A stretch of 64,000 bases of DNA from JAYZDK01 sp964604165 (GTDB taxonomy: Bacteria; Myxococcota_A; UBA796; CAJQPC01), in NCBI GenBank assembly GCA_964604165.1, contig CAZRYF010000003.1, forward strand, positions 98,298-162,297, written 5' to 3'. The notes below the pieces were generated by a model. The model did not search any database. It worked only from the letters and a program-made list of their open reading frames with translations, and was not told the DNA's origin. Each line of letters starts with the position of its first letter. Position 1 is the stretch's first letter. Shown here piece by piece: positions 63,836 to 64,000 of the stretch. A program made the position numbers and the translations under genes.

Positions 63836-64000
63836 CCCGGATCCATCACCAGCCTTCCATTTGAGCCAAGAAGGAGGTAGCTCGCCACAGCAAGACGCTC
63901 CGGGCGCTCAATTTCGCAATCACCCCCGCCGTGTTCGCAGGCGGCTGTACGGCCTTCACCCATTGCGAACGCGCCCTGCGCTTGGTGGCTTCCACGCGAG
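63836..64000. other. Window end, possible partial copy C of the intergenic repeat
   Basis: After the stop, CCCGGATCCATCACCAGCC resembles the start of copy A (CCCGGATATTTCACCAGCC). The rest does not match copies A or B well. An open frame without start is present but unsupported. A GGAGGT with no start codon behind it also lies here (63872 region). Confidence 0.4.

Noticed and set aside
63845..64000. Open frame with signal-like KTLRALNFAITPAVFAGGC
   Set aside because: No ATG, GTG or TTG in that frame after the stop, and it is cut by the window end.

Overview
The window looks like a draft chromosomal scaffold from a GC-rich, predatory-type deltaproteobacterial lineage, most likely Myxococcota. 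Three things support this: a MYXO-CTERM-like sorting tail at the end of a beta-helix protein (tail near 48309-48450), a myxobacterial Cys-rich disulfide repeat (CGNG...CDD...C...C, near 62720), and at least six proteins carrying the MopE-type metal-binding repeat (DxDGD...DCDD...PGA.E.CDG.DNDCDG). Two N-gaps (2432-2441 and 20298-20397), homopolymer runs and several single-base reading-frame breaks show that the assembly is a draft, so some broken genes may be sequencing errors. No tRNA, rRNA or CRISPR array was recognised. GC-rich genes with tight ATGA/GTGA/TGATG stop-start overlaps dominate.

Layout. 1-4188 (+): an oligopeptide-type ABC ATPase, an exported barrel-like protein, a PD40/TolB-like propeller interrupted by a gap, and an OmpA-domain protein. 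4265-6889 (-): a large exported protein with a probable barrel C-terminus. 6944-9829 (+): a PHP/CehA-type lipoprotein, an alpha/beta hydrolase and an FkbM methyltransferase. 10131-16580 (-): a lipoprotein, a LolD/FtsX-type ABC exporter, a membrane-anchored protein of unknown function and a DUF885 lipoprotein. 16655-18076 (+): an FHA protein and an FGE-fold protein. 18139-19835 (-): an HMA-thioredoxin fusion coupled to a broken outer-membrane protein gene. 19953-28197: a MopE-like lipoprotein, a cytochrome c lipoprotein, an arylsulfotransferase-like lipoprotein, an M28 peptidase, an FG-GAP protein, an SGNH protein, PlsC and RlpA. 28295-39712: an HExxH protein, an APC/SLC12-type transporter, an SGNH lipoprotein, a B12-type radical SAM enzyme and several lipoproteins, ending in a six-repeat FG-GAP protein.

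39789-45514 is an accessory, rearranged block. It holds a four-helix-bundle gene, nested inverted repeats, two heptanucleotide arrays of the same CGAGNNN family in opposite orientation around a truncated IS481-type transposase, a duplicated tail of the UPF0182 gene, and an intact-looking IS3-family element inserted in a lipoprotein gene. 45515-63835 holds UPF0182, a beta-helix/MopE/MYXO-CTERM protein and a divergent giant lipoprotein of about 3,496 residues. The giant protein has about 49 MopE-type repeats and ends in a single c-type heme (CxxCH) domain. It is followed by a Cys-rich lipoprotein whose frame seems to break.

Taken together, most genes encode exported, lipid-anchored or outer-membrane proteins. 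The MopE-repeat proteins, a heme-tailed giant, an HMA-thioredoxin protein and cytochrome c suggest surface calcium or copper binding and redox chemistry; this is inference. A palindromic repeat sits directly after stop codons between convergent genes (9830-10062 and 18077-18138), with a possible partial copy at 63836, and may act as a terminator or as a MITE/REP-like element.
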